Of a stretch of 64,000 nucleotides of DNA, positions 1-8,579 are shown piece by piece; positions within the stretch are counted from its first letter, which is position 1, and the number at the start of each line of letters is the position of its first letter. The stretch lies in the NCBI GenBank assembly GCA_902789345.1, contig CADANT010000016.1:1-64000 (forward strand), read 5' to 3'. The notes beneath the pieces were generated by a model. The model saw nothing but the letters and a program-made list of their open reading frames with translations, made no database searches and was not told the origin of the DNA. The position numbers and the translations under genes were made by a program. The stretch is from an uncultured Ruminococcus sp. Its GTDB lineage: Bacteria > Bacillota > Clostridia > Oscillospirales > Acutalibacteraceae.

Positions 1-39
1 CTGTGTGTATTTTGTGTGGTAACTTAATTCTAACACAGT

Positions 40-69
40 GGTCCGCTATGGACCTCATTTTTTTTTAAA
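40..69 (+). terminator. possible terminator of a gene left of the window
   Basis: A short inverted repeat (GGTCC 40-44, GGACC 50-54, 5-nt loop) is followed by a run of T after two or three other bases. This resembles a weak rho-independent terminator for a plus-strand gene that ends left of the window. The stem is only 5 bp, so it could be chance. I see nothing else in bases 1-164. Confidence 0.35.
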
Positions 70-164
70 ATGTTCAACTTCATTTTACAACGCGCGTAAT
101 TATCTTTTTGCAATTATTGGGTAATTGCTTAGTCACAAATGAGGCATTTATAACGTGGTTATAT

Positions 165-965
165 TTATTCTGAAAAAGCCTTACTGTCTAAATAGCCTAT
201 AGTAAATTCTCCCCAACTATAGTTCATCATATATTCACCGGTGTATGAGTTAATTGCGTCTTTGTCACCATTTAGAAATTTATAATAATCACAATCAATT
301 TTACTTGTATCAACCGATAAATGATTATAACGCTTGTTTATAACATCACCAACACCCTCGTTGTTTAGTGCTTTCATCATAGTTGCTATTATTGTTTGCA
401 GCTGATGCTGTAATGAAGATGTATATTCTTTGTCTTCGTACAGTACAGAAGCAAGCTCCTTTAGAGAACAGCCTGTACCGTTTTTATGTATTAAATAGGC
501 AAAAAGCTCTTTTGATTTTGCTCTGGGAAAGTGTAAAGGTTTGCCATTTACATAAACCTCAAAATTGCTGAATGTTTTAACCTTTAGCTTAGGCTGATTA
601 ATTGTGGCAATAGGGTAGCGCAAATTTGAAAGAGCTTTTAAAACCGATTTTTTTTCTGCCGGTTTTAGTATGTATCCGCTTGCGTAAACAGAAAAGGCAT
701 CCAAGGCATACTCCGAATAACCTGTTACAAATATAATATTAGTTTTTTCGTTAATTTGAGTAAGCTGTGCAGCAAGCTGCAAACCGGATATGCTGTCCAT
801 TTCAATGTCTAGAAATGCAATGTCTATACTATTTGTTCTGGCGTAATCTAATGCTTCGTCAGCTTTTAAAAAGCCGACTATTTTTGTATCTGTTATGCAC
901 TCCTCCAAAACCTCTGTAAGGTCATTAAGTGCAAATATTTCGTCATCTACCGCTATTACATTCAT
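165..965 (-). CDS. response regulator, receiver plus SARP/BTAD-type output domain
   Basis: Cytoplasmic transcription regulator of a two-component pair. Residues 1-115 form a CheY-like receiver: acidic pocket D7/D8, phospho-acceptor D53 in FLDIEMDS, T81 and K101. The rest (from about 125) resembles an OmpR-like winged helix fused to a bacterial transcriptional activator (BTAD) region, as in SARP-type regulators, rather than the LytTR domain usually paired with LytS-like kinases. The start has a good SD (GGAGAAAG) and lies 18 bp after the kinase stop, so the two genes are almost certainly cotranscribed and cognate. Target genes are not evident. The receiver is firm; the output assignment rests on the motif order FxVYVNG...KSKELFAYL. 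Confidence 0.85.
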   Translation of the reverse strand: MNVIAVDDEIFALNDLTEVLEECITDTKIVGFLKADEALDYARTNSIDIAFLDIEMDSISGLQLAAQLTQINEKTNIIFVTGYSEYALDAFSVYASGYILKPAEKKSVLKALSNLRYPIATINQPKLKVKTFSNFEVYVNGKPLHFPRAKSKELFAYLIHKNGTGCSLKELASVLYEDKEYTSSLQHQLQTIIATMMKALNNEGVGDVINKRYNHLSVDTSKIDCDYYKFLNGDKDAINSYTGEYMMNYSWGEFTIGYLDSKAFSE

Positions 966-983
966 ATGCTTTCTCCTATGTAA

Positions 984-2810
984 TTAATTCAATTTAGGAA
1001 TTGTAATCAGCACTGTTGTTCCTATGTTAGGTGTGCTGTCTATTGTCAATGTGCCAAAGCACATCGATTCAATTCTCTTTTTGGCATTTTCAACGCCGAT
1101 ATGACTTCTGCCATCTTTATTGCTTTCAGGCGTCTGTGTTAAATCAACCCCAACGCCGTTGTCGTGTATTTCGATATAATAATTATTTTCAGTTTCTTTT
1201 GTTGACATTGTAACAGTTCCGCCGTCTTTTCTTTTGGAAATTCCATGGCGAATTGCGTTTTCAACTACAGTCTGAATTGTCAAGGATGGAACCTCAAAAT
1301 CAATGCAGTCAATATCGTACTCAATGTTAATTTTATCACCAAATCTCTTTTTTTCAAGAGAAATATAGTTTTCTACATGTTCCATTTCTTTTTCAAACGG
1401 TATGGTCGTGTTCAGTGTAAGTGAATCAAGGTTGCCTCGCAGGTAGTTTGCAAATTCTGTAACGGCTTCTTTGGCCATTTTAGGGTTAATATCACAAAGC
1501 TGCCTTATTACTACAAGCGTGTTATAAAGGAAATGCGGTTGTATTTGACTTAGCATTATTGATATTTTACTTTGGATAAGTTCGTTCTCCATTTCTTTGG
1601 TTCTAATGGCTTGTTCGTAATTTCTTTTAGAAAAAATCATCAAAACCACAAACTGGAGTATTGCAAACAGCAGCAAGCCACATTCAAATATATATACAAA
1701 AAATTCGCCGCTGTTTATTCTAAACATCAGTTCTATCATTATGCACTGATTGAATACAAGCGAGGCTATAAGAAGGATTTTTTTGTCTTTATTTTTATTT
1801 TTTTTATAGTCTGCAATAAAAAACAGAGCATTAGTTGCCATAAGAATAACAGCAGCTGCTATTATGTAGCCTGAAAAAGTATAGTAGTCCAGCAGGCCGG
1901 AGGACTGACCTATAAAAAACGCCGCAATACATAATGCCCAAATAATCATTAACAGACTTATGGTACTGTCTATGTGCTTATTGTGCACAAATTTTTCTGT
2001 GTACATCAGCAACAAAAATGGTATAAACAGTAAAATAAGATACCTTGTCATTGTTACAAGAAATGCATTGTTAAATACTAAGCTGATAAAACTGCAATTC
2101 AAAAATAAAAGCAAAGCACTGCTCATTATAAGCAAACAACAGGATATACCGTTAATGCTGTACGGTGTTTTCATTAATTTAAAGGCGAGGTTCATAATTA
2201 ACAGAACAAAGCCCACAATAAAAGAAAGTACCGCACCAAGTATAATTAAGAGGTTTGTTTCAATTTCAGATTTTAACAAATAATCATAAGAGCCTACAGA
2301 CAGGCTTGAAAGAAATTTATTTATATAATGTTGGTTAATATGACCGTATGGGCTTGTTATTTTAAATTTAACAGTATCGGTAACATCAATACCGGTTGAA
2401 TTAAAATATGTCCAGCAATTACCTACAGAGCTGACAATGTCAGGCAGACTTGCTTTGTCACAAAAGGTAAGAACCTGCCGGTCATTGCAGAATGCTTCTA
2501 TAGTTACCATATCTGCGTATATGTTAATCCTTTCTCCGCGCAAAATAGGTCTGTCAAACTGCAAATCAAATTCAATCTCATAGGCATTATTTATTGTTAT
2601 ATTTTTATAATCCTCATCAGGAAGTTTATAAAAAATATCAGAATTATTTATTGAGTAGCTTCCGGTAAAATCCAGAGCCGAAATGCCGCCCTCCGGGGTT
2701 TTATAGTCTCTTGAAAACAAAATGCAAAACACAGAGAAAGCACTTAAAAGCATTACCAATATCGTAATTAAGATAATTGTTCGTGTTTTTTTGTTGTATA
2801 TTATATTCAT
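984..2810 (-). CDS. LytS-like membrane sensor histidine kinase
   Basis: Sensor kinase of 608 residues. It has an N-terminal membrane segment (about 11-32), an extracytoplasmic region of about 150 residues (possibly a 7TMR-DISM-type sensor), a block of about seven membrane segments (about 185-395), then a short coiled linker. The His_kinase domain has its phospho-acceptor H426 in QPHFLYN. The ATPase follows with an N-box (VVENAIRHG) and G-box (HDNGVGVD). It should autophosphorylate and signal to the regulator encoded just downstream. The start has SD GGAGAC. The ligand cannot be read from the sequence. Confidence 0.88.
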   Translation of the reverse strand: MNIIYNKKTRTIILITILVMLLSAFSVFCILFSRDYKTPEGGISALDFTGSYSINNSDIFYKLPDEDYKNITINNAYEIEFDLQFDRPILRGERINIYADMVTIEAFCNDRQVLTFCDKASLPDIVSSVGNCWTYFNSTGIDVTDTVKFKITSPYGHINQHYINKFLSSLSVGSYDYLLKSEIETNLLIILGAVLSFIVGFVLLIMNLAFKLMKTPYSINGISCCLLIMSSALLLFLNCSFISLVFNNAFLVTMTRYLILLFIPFLLLMYTEKFVHNKHIDSTISLLMIIWALCIAAFFIGQSSGLLDYYTFSGYIIAAAVILMATNALFFIADYKKNKNKDKKILLIASLVFNQCIMIELMFRINSGEFFVYIFECGLLLFAILQFVVLMIFSKRNYEQAIRTKEMENELIQSKISIMLSQIQPHFLYNTLVVIRQLCDINPKMAKEAVTEFANYLRGNLDSLTLNTTIPFEKEMEHVENYISLEKKRFGDKINIEYDIDCIDFEVPSLTIQTVVENAIRHGISKRKDGGTVTMSTKETENNYYIEIHDNGVGVDLTQTPESNKDGRSHIGVENAKKRIESMCFGTLTIDSTPNIGTTVLITIPKLN

Positions 2811-2912
2811 AATTTGTCTCCGATTATTGTAAAAATACTTAGACTTATACAGTTAATATAACATATTTTGGTATAGCTTGTAAACAATATAGACACAAAT
2901 GTATAAATACCA

Positions 2913-2941
2913 TTGTAAATTTTTTGCTTTTATAGTAAAAT
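2913..2941 (+). promoter_or_regulatory. sigma-A-type promoter for the 2981-5691 operon
   Basis: TTGTAA (2913-2918), a 17-nt spacer and TAAAAT (2936-2941) sit 40 nt before the first start codon. The divergent kinase operon may start from TTTACA/TATATT elements on the other strand in the same 170-bp gap, but its spacer is 18 nt and that call is weaker. Confidence 0.6.
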
Positions 2942-2980
2942 AATCATTAATAGGGATATAGTGATTAAGGAGGTGGATCT

Positions 2981-4201
2981 ATGACGAGTAACAAAATTAC
3001 TGGCGGTGATAATTTAAGCGGTTACGACAGCAAGTATTGCGGAAGCTTTTTTAACAGAGATGAAGCCAAAACAGCAAAAGCATATACAGATACCGCTAAG
3101 CTTATCCACCAAAAGCATGAACAGGTTAGTTTTGTAAAAGACCACATAATCAGCTATAGATCCGACTGCCTTAATAATTTGCTTAGCGAAACATCAGACA
3201 AATCCTTGATAAACACATTAGAGGGGTATTTGTCAGATAGTGAAAATTTGCCTATTGCTGACAGGTTTAATGTTTATGAAAAGATAGTTAGGGGCAGAGC
3301 ATATACAGTTACAGAAAAACTGGTTCTGCTTAACGAAATTAACAGTCAGCAACAGCTCGACCTTAGCAAGAAAATAATTATACTTGACAATGTTTTAAAA
3401 AAAAATGCTTTAAACGACAAAGAATTATATAAACATATAAATAATAAGATTATTCTTTTAAAAAAGCTCAAAGAGAGCGGATACAACCACCAAGTATTGT
3501 CTGCTGAATATAAGAAAGAGCTTTTAGCAGCTGAAGATAGTACAAAAGAAAGTGACGCTGCTAATGATAAATTGACGGATAACGGTTTAAGTACATCAAA
3601 AGTTACAGATAATATAGAGCTTGGGTGTGACAACCCGATAAACAGCGAAGATGTCACCAGTACTAAGAAAAAAGAGGTTAGCTGTGAGAAAAATCCGCAA
3701 TTAAATAATATTGATACAATAACAAGAATGACTGTAAATTCCAAGGAATATTTTAAATTTGGGGCAGGTGTTAGGTGTTCCGAAAACGGTTTTTCGTTAA
3801 TCGTTCCCAGCGGTTACACAATAAAACATATTTCAAACACAGATGTTGTTTATTTGAAAAATATATTTACAAATAATCTTGACGAAATTAATGTTAAGTC
3901 GCCGTTGGTTGTTACTGTTTGTATGTCAAAAGAAAAAAATATACAAAGCCTATTTCAGTTTTTTAATTATTATATAAAACGCTCTGTAGAAAACAAAGAA
4001 CAATACATACGAACTGTTGTAGACGGAAGTGCTTGTGTATTGTCACATAAAAAAGGCAGCAACAATTTTGAGGCTGCTGTTTTTAATGATAAGGAAGGTT
4101 ACTGTGTAAACATTAAATTTTACTTTAACTGTAAAATTAACAATAAATACAGTGTTGTACAGAGAATGCTGTGGGGCGTTGATTTTGGAGGTGCGGTGTA
4201 A
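2981..4201 (+). CDS. uncharacterised 406-residue protein
   Basis: I do not recognise a family. There is no signal peptide or membrane segment. The N-terminal half (about 20-180) is charged and probably helical. A Ser/Thr/Asp/Asn-rich linker (about 185-250) follows, then a more globular C-terminal part (about 255-400) with beta-rich stretches such as FSLIVPSGYTIKHI. The start is backed by a near-perfect SD (AAGGAGGTGG). The stop overlaps the start of the PAP2 gene by one base (TAATG), so the two are translationally coupled. Its role is unknown; the neighbours suggest an envelope-linked function, but that is only context. Confidence 0.7.
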   Translation: MTSNKITGGDNLSGYDSKYCGSFFNRDEAKTAKAYTDTAKLIHQKHEQVSFVKDHIISYRSDCLNNLLSETSDKSLINTLEGYLSDSENLPIADRFNVYEKIVRGRAYTVTEKLVLLNEINSQQQLDLSKKIIILDNVLKKNALNDKELYKHINNKIILLKKLKESGYNHQVLSAEYKKELLAAEDSTKESDAANDKLTDNGLSTSKVTDNIELGCDNPINSEDVTSTKKKEVSCEKNPQLNNIDTITRMTVNSKEYFKFGAGVRCSENGFSLIVPSGYTIKHISNTDVVYLKNIFTNNLDEINVKSPLVVTVCMSKEKNIQSLFQFFNYYIKRSVENKEQYIRTVVDGSACVLSHKKGSNNFEAAVFNDKEGYCVNIKFYFNCKINNKYSVVQRMLWGVDFGGAV

Positions 4202-4740
4202 TGCCTTTTGATTTTCCTATACTTTATTTTATACAGGAGTATATAGTGTCTCCTATTTTAAACAATGTTATGATTATTGCCTCTGCACTGGGTGAGTACG
4301 GAGTTATATGGTTTGTGTCAGCAATTCCGCTGTTGTTTTTTAAGAAAACAAGAATATGCGGTATATTAATGATTTGCGCTATGACGCTGGCATTCTTAGT
4401 GGGAGAGCTGTGTATTAAAAACATTGTTTGCAGACCAAGACCATGTCACATAGATACAGCTGTAAAAATGCTGGTGCATCCGCCGGGAAGCTATTCTTTT
4501 CCATCCGGACACACTTCGTCATCTTTTGCCGCTACAACGGTTATAATGTATTTTAATAAAAAGTTTGGCATTTTAGCTCTTGTGTGTGCCGGGATAATTG
4601 CTTTTTCCAGAATGTATCTGTTTGTACACTTTCCGTCAGATGTTTTTGCAGGAGTACTGCTTGGCGTTTTAAGCGCTTTGCTTGTAATTTTTATATATAG
4701 AAAAATTTCTCTGAATAAGACAAATAGTTTAAGTAAATAA
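4201..4740 (+). CDS. PAP2-family membrane phosphatase
   Basis: Integral membrane phosphatase of 179 residues, likely acting on a lipid phosphate or undecaprenyl pyrophosphate at the outer face of the membrane. All three PAP2 signature motifs are present: K73 to R80-P81 (Kx6RP), PSGH at 101-104, and SR at 136-137 followed by H143 and D147 (SRx5Hx3D). Five or six hydrophobic segments surround them. It overlaps the upstream gene by one base and is followed 13 bp later by a small gene, so it is mid-operon. A BcrC/UppP-like role in undecaprenyl phosphate recycling is plausible, but the substrate cannot be fixed from sequence. Confidence 0.9.
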   Translation: MPFDFPILYFIQEYIVSPILNNVMIIASALGEYGVIWFVSAIPLLFFKKTRICGILMICAMTLAFLVGELCIKNIVCRPRPCHIDTAVKMLVHPPGSYSFPSGHTSSSFAATTVIMYFNKKFGILALVCAGIIAFSRMYLFVHFPSDVFAGVLLGVLSALLVIFIYRKISLNKTNSLSK

Positions 4741-4753
4741 GAGGTGATTTATT

Positions 4754-4990
4754 ATGAAAAATTATTCTTATTTGGGAAGCAGCAAAAATGAAAAATTCTG
4801 TATAAAAGGTATAGATATATTCAAATATAATTGGATAACTATAGGGGCTGTAGTTGTGGTTTTAGATCCGAATACAAAACAGCCAAGGAATTTTTCTGCA
4901 TACAAGGTACAGGTTACCGAAAATAAAGAAATTAAATTTGTTGCGGGAAAGACACAAGACGGCAACTGGGCGTTTTATGACTATGAATAA
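4754..4990 (+). CDS. small uncharacterised protein, 78 residues
   Basis: Small soluble protein without a signal peptide, with alternating hydrophobic stretches (ITIGAVVVVLD, FSAYKVQVTE) that suggest a compact beta fold. It has a good SD (GAGGTGAT), and lies 13 bp after the PAP2 gene and 17 bp before the beta-helix gene, so it is very probably a real operon member. I do not recognise the family and infer no function. Confidence 0.65.
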   Translation: MKNYSYLGSSKNEKFCIKGIDIFKYNWITIGAVVVVLDPNTKQPRNFSAYKVQVTENKEIKFVAGKTQDGNWAFYDYE

Positions 4991-5007
4991 GCTTAGGAGG
5001 ATTACTA

Positions 5008-5691
5008 ATGAGTTCTAAATTAGAAACAAAGGCGTTGCTTGACTGTACGCATACTATTGCGGCGCCGCTTTTTGAGGATACTACATATCCGTGGGAAGTT
5101 TTGGATAAGATTGAAAATTTTATAATGGAAATAGGTCCTACACTTCCACCGGAAAAATATGACCAAATCGGTGATAACATATGGATAGCCAAAACTGCAA
5201 ATGTTGCCCCTTCTGCAATGCTTAACGGTCCTCTTATAATCTGCGAGCGTGCCGAGGTAAGACACTGTGCCTTTATAAGAGGTAAGGCAATTATCGGCGA
5301 AGGCTCTGTAGTGGGCAACTCTACCGAGGTTAAAAATTCAATTTTGTTTGACAATGTACAGGCTCCGCATTTTAACTATGTAGGTGATTCTATATATGGC
5401 TATAAGTCCCATACAGGTGCCGGTGTAATTGCTTCAAATTTAAAATCAGACAAAACAAATGTTGTTATTAATGTTGACAATCAGAAAATTGATACCGGCT
5501 TAAAAAAGCTTGGCGCTATTATAGGCGACTATGTAGAGGTAGGGTGTAATTCTGTACTTAACCCAGGTACAGTGGTTGGCAGACACACAACTGTTTACCC
5601 TGTTTCACGAGTTCGTGGTTATGTGGCAGAGGACAGCATATATAAGCAGGCAGATGATATAGTTGAAAAGTTTTTGCCTGATGTGGAGTAA
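5008..5691 (+). CDS. left-handed beta-helix (hexapeptide repeat) protein, GlmU C-terminal-like
   Basis: Protein of 227 residues. From about residue 55 it consists of hexapeptide-repeat coils (units such as IWIAKT, AMLNGP, AIIGEG, SVVGNS, AIIGDY, VEVGCN), the left-handed beta-helix of acyltransferases and of the GlmU acetyltransferase domain. Residues 1-55 are a short helical lead-in; there is no nucleotidyltransferase domain. The stretch NYVGDSIYGYKSHTGAGVIASN resembles the GlmU active-site loop (cut here to its key parts: YVGDS and GAG). It is probably a sugar-nucleotide acyl- or acetyltransferase or a partner of a separate nucleotidyltransferase. SD is AGGAGG. Last gene of the operon. Confidence 0.8.
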   Translation: MSSKLETKALLDCTHTIAAPLFEDTTYPWEVLDKIENFIMEIGPTLPPEKYDQIGDNIWIAKTANVAPSAMLNGPLIICERAEVRHCAFIRGKAIIGEGSVVGNSTEVKNSILFDNVQAPHFNYVGDSIYGYKSHTGAGVIASNLKSDKTNVVINVDNQKIDTGLKKLGAIIGDYVEVGCNSVLNPGTVVGRHTTVYPVSRVRGYVAEDSIYKQADDIVEKFLPDVE

Positions 5692-5786
5692 AATCTTACT
5701 TAATCTAAGCCGTTTATCACTATGTACCTATGTTACAATTAAGCAGAATTATATAACATAATAGCTTTGTGTTGGAGGTGTTTTTT

Positions 5787-6416
5787 ATGGCTTTTGATAT
5801 TTTGTATAACGAAAGTGAAAATGAAAACCAGGGGGTTTTGCCCGGAGGACTTCACGACAACGAACGAATTAAGGTGCTTATATGTTATTTGCTAAGTAAT
5901 GTAAGCGAGGGAGTTACATCTGACTTTATGTGCGGTGTTCTTCAAAAGTGTGGTTCCGCCAATTATTTTGAGGCATCCCACAGCTTTGCAGAGCTTGTAT
6001 CAGGCCGGCAGATTGCCGAGGTAAAAGAGGGGAGTAACCTGTATCAGCTTACCGATACAGGCAGATATATTGTGACTAACCTTGCCGACGAACTGCCTGC
6101 CTCTGTTAAAGAGAGTACCCTAAAAGATTTTAAAATGTATCTTCACCAGTATGATGTTAAGCAGGAAAACAGCGTAAAGCTTATTAGCAAACAAGACAAA
6201 ACTTATATTGAGTGTACGGTGAACGATGGTGATAACCAGCTGTTAAGTGTTAAGATGTATATACCGGATGCCGAGCAGGCCAGTCTTGTCAGAAATGTTT
6301 TTTATAACAATACAGATGTTGTATATCAAGCAATTGTCGCACTTATGACAGGTGACAAAAACACAGCTGTACAGGTTATAAATTCAGCGGAAATCAATAC
6401 GGAAAATTTCATATAG
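5787..6416 (+). CDS. DUF4364-family winged-helix protein
   Basis: Protein of 209 residues resembling the DUF4364 family of Clostridia: an N-terminal HTH-like region (about 20-110) with the family feel of HDNERIKVLICYLL, then an alpha/beta C-terminal half. An upstream TTG (5769) is in frame, but ATG 5787 has SD GGAGG at 5774-5778, 8 nt away, so I chose it. It is probably a transcription factor with unknown targets. It is separated by about 95 bp from the upstream operon and runs convergently with the bofA-like gene. Confidence 0.75.
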   Translation: MAFDILYNESENENQGVLPGGLHDNERIKVLICYLLSNVSEGVTSDFMCGVLQKCGSANYFEASHSFAELVSGRQIAEVKEGSNLYQLTDTGRYIVTNLADELPASVKESTLKDFKMYLHQYDVKQENSVKLISKQDKTYIECTVNDGDNQLLSVKMYIPDAEQASLVRNVFYNNTDVVYQAIVALMTGDKNTAVQVINSAEINTENFI

Positions 6417-6491
6417 TTCTCGGATTTATTGATTTTATGGCAGGTGTCCTTGCTTTTTGGGGTACAGCTATGTTTAATTAACTGTGACAAT

Positions 6492-6755
6492 TTATTTAAA
6501 AAAAGTGTCAATTATTAACATAGCTGTTACAGCCGGTATTCCGCCTACGGCACTTGCACATACGCTTAAACAGCTTACGGGAATATACACACCTGTAAAT
6601 ATTCCCGATATGTTTACAGCCGCTAAAGCCGCAAGTCCGGTAAGAACAGTTCCACAGGCTCTTTTTAAAGGTTTTTTGCTTTGCTTTATGGCGTAAATAA
6701 CCGCAAAAAATATAACAGCGCTTACAATTATTATTGCAATAAATTTTATATCCAT
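6492..6755 (-). CDS. bofA: BofA-like inhibitor of pro-sigmaK processing
   Basis: Membrane protein of 87 residues with an N-terminal hydrophobic segment (about 5-22) and a C-terminal hydrophobic region (about 40-85). The C-terminal pattern NISGIFTGVYIPVS...GGIPAVTAMLI matches the BofA family. In Bacillus, BofA sits in the outer forespore membrane with SpoIVFA and inhibits the SpoIVFB protease until sigmaK is needed. The start has a strong SD (AAGGAGATAA). It is a single gene convergent with the DUF4364 gene. Clostridial BofA-like proteins are not all tied to sigmaK control, so the exact role is inferred. Confidence 0.75.
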   Translation of the reverse strand: MDIKFIAIIIVSAVIFFAVIYAIKQSKKPLKRACGTVLTGLAALAAVNISGIFTGVYIPVSCLSVCASAVGGIPAVTAMLIIDTFFK

Positions 6756-6851
6756 TTTTATCTCCTTAAATTAAATCTTGTACCATAAATATATGTAGAA
6801 AGCTTAACCGATATTAACAAATATTTTAGTGGTTGATTACAAATTTGTATA

Positions 6852-6880
6852 TTGACTAACCATATTACATATGGTATTGT
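6852..6880 (+). promoter_or_regulatory. promoter with embedded 17-bp palindrome before nfeD-SPFH
   Basis: TTGACT (6852-6857), a 17-nt spacer and TATTGT (6875-6880) form a sigma-A-like promoter. The spacer is nearly filled by a perfect inverted repeat, ACCATAT-tac-ATATGGT (6859-6875). A dyad between -35 and -10 is a classic operator position, so a dimeric repressor may control the NfeD-SPFH pair. The regulator is not identifiable here. Confidence 0.55.
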
Positions 6881-6935
6881 ATAGTTGGGTTGAGTTAATT
6901 AAGACCTATTTGTGGAAAGGAGATGAGGTATTATT

Positions 6936-7397
6936 ATGGATATTAATTTTTTCTCTTTACCGATTTTTTGGATAGCTATTGCAGTTATTGCTATAGTTGT
7001 TGAAGGTTGTACAACACAGCTGGTATCCATTTGGTTAGCAGTAAGTGCTGTTATAACTGCCATAATTGCGGCGTTTACGGATTCACTGCTTATACAATGG
7101 CTGGCTTTTGTGGCTTTGTCTATTGTCTGTATTTTAGCAACACGACCGTTGGTGCATCGGTTTAGGGCAAAAAATGCTAATGTTGCTACAAACAGTGATC
7201 GGTACATAGGAAAATTAGCAGAAGTAATTGTTGATATAAACAATGCCGACGGGGTGGGTCAGGTTAAAGTTGAAGGCTCGGTATGGTCGGCAAAAACTAC
7301 TTCACCGTATGTTTTACCTGCAGGTACTGTTGTTAAGATTGACGGCATAGAGGGTGTTAAAATGGTTGTTACACCTGTAAATGTTACAACAGGATAA
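6936..7397 (+). CDS. NfeD-family membrane protein
   Basis: Short NfeD (NfeD1b-type, no protease domain), 153 residues. There are membrane segments at about 8-25, 30-48 and 50-68, then a soluble OB-fold domain (about 85-150) with the family pattern GKLAEVIVDI...GQVKVEGSVWSA. NfeD proteins associate with SPFH proteins encoded beside them and are thought to organise membrane microdomains. Here the SPFH gene follows after 54 bp, fitting this pairing. SD is AAAGGAGATGAGG-like. The promoter upstream carries a palindrome, so the pair may be stress- or repressor-controlled. Confidence 0.85.
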   Translation: MDINFFSLPIFWIAIAVIAIVVEGCTTQLVSIWLAVSAVITAIIAAFTDSLLIQWLAFVALSIVCILATRPLVHRFRAKNANVATNSDRYIGKLAEVIVDINNADGVGQVKVEGSVWSAKTTSPYVLPAGTVVKIDGIEGVKMVVTPVNVTTG

Positions 7398-7451
7398 AAT
7401 CAGAATTAAATCAACCGTAAAAATTTTATTAAAATAATTAAGGAGATTATT

Positions 7452-8363
7452 ATGCCAGCAATATTTTTAGTTATTATCATAATTGCGATTATTGCAATTA
7501 TTGTATTTATCAAGAATGTTAAGGTTGTACCACAGGCACATTCATTTGTTATTGAGCGTCTTGGTGCTTACCACCAGTCATGGGGTACAGGTTTGCATTG
7601 GAAGATACCTTTTATCGACAGAATAGCAAGAAGAGTATCTTTAAAAGAGCAGGTTGTAGACTTCCCGCCGCAGCCTGTTATCACAAAGGATAATGTTACA
7701 ATGCAAATTGACACTGTTGTATACTTCCAGATTACAGACCCTAAGCTGTATACATATGGTGTAGAAAATCCTTTGGCAGCTATTGAAAACTTGTCAGCGA
7801 CAACACTTAGAAATATTATAGGTGAACTTGAGTTTGACCACACACTAACTTCAAGAGATGTTATTAACACAAAAATTCGTGTTATTCTTGATGAGGCTAC
7901 TGATGCTTGGGGTATTAAAGTAAACAGAGTTGAGCTTAAAAACATTCTTCCTCCTAGAGAAATTCAAGAGGCAATGGAAAAGCAAATGAAGGCTGAGCGT
8001 GAGCGTCGTGCAAGAATTACCGAGGCTGAGGGTCAGCGTGAAAGTGAAATCACTGTAGCAGAAGGTCATAAGCAGGCTGCAATTCTACAGGCTGACGCTG
8101 TAAAAGAGAAGAAGATTCGTGAGGCAGAAGGTGAAGCTGAGGCTATCAGAAGCGTACAGCAGGCTTATGCCGACGCTTTGAGAATGCTTAATGATGCAGC
8201 TCCGTCAGAAAAGGTTATTGCTCTTAAGAGTCTTGAGGCATTCCAAAAGGCAGCAGACGGCAAGGCTACAAAGATTATTATTCCGTCAGAAATTCAGTCT
8301 TTGGCCGGCTTGGCTACTTCTGTAAAGGAAGTTTTCCATACTGAAGATGTTCAAAATCAGTAA
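7452..8363 (+). CDS. SPFH/stomatin-like membrane protein (QmcA type)
   Basis: Stomatin/prohibitin-type protein of 303 residues. It has an N-terminal membrane anchor (residues 3-21), the SPFH domain (about 25-190; VPQAHSFVIERLGAYH...GLHWKIPF, then FPPQPVITKDNV), a long charged coiled coil (about 175-240, rich in EAEG repeats) and a C-terminal region (about 250-295). Such proteins form large ring-like oligomers in membrane microdomains and work with NfeD partners. SD is AAGGAG. It is followed by a strong terminator at 8408-8444. Confidence 0.92.
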   Translation: MPAIFLVIIIIAIIAIIVFIKNVKVVPQAHSFVIERLGAYHQSWGTGLHWKIPFIDRIARRVSLKEQVVDFPPQPVITKDNVTMQIDTVVYFQITDPKLYTYGVENPLAAIENLSATTLRNIIGELEFDHTLTSRDVINTKIRVILDEATDAWGIKVNRVELKNILPPREIQEAMEKQMKAERERRARITEAEGQRESEITVAEGHKQAAILQADAVKEKKIREAEGEAEAIRSVQQAYADALRMLNDAAPSEKVIALKSLEAFQKAADGKATKIIIPSEIQSLAGLATSVKEVFHTEDVQNQ

Positions 8364-8407
8364 GGCCTAATGTATGCCAAATATATAATAAAGTGATGAT
8401 TTATACA

Positions 8408-8444
8408 GCCGTACTAACCCTTTGGTTAGTGCGGCCTTTATCTT
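8408..8444 (+). terminator. terminator of the nfeD-SPFH operon
   Basis: A 12-bp perfect stem with one G-T pair (left arm 8408-8419, right arm 8424-8435) and a 4-nt loop, followed by CTTTATCTT. It ends the NfeD-SPFH transcript and isolates it from the purine cluster. Confidence 0.85.
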
Positions 8445-8543
8445 ATGAATATGTAAAAAATGACAAAAAAATTAAGATATTTTACATCATTATGCTCAAT
8501 AAGTACAAATGACTTTTTAAATTCTATTATCCGTGAAAAATAG

Positions 8544-8572
8544 TTGAAATTATACTCAAAATGCAATAAAAT
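8544..8572 (+). promoter_or_regulatory. promoter of the purine operon leader
   Basis: TTGAAA (8544-8549), a 17-nt spacer and TAAAAT (8567-8572). It would start transcription near 8580, about 235 nt before purE, leaving room for the structured leader described next. No PurBox-like pair (PurR site) was seen. Confidence 0.65.
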
Positions 8573-8579
8573 ATATATA

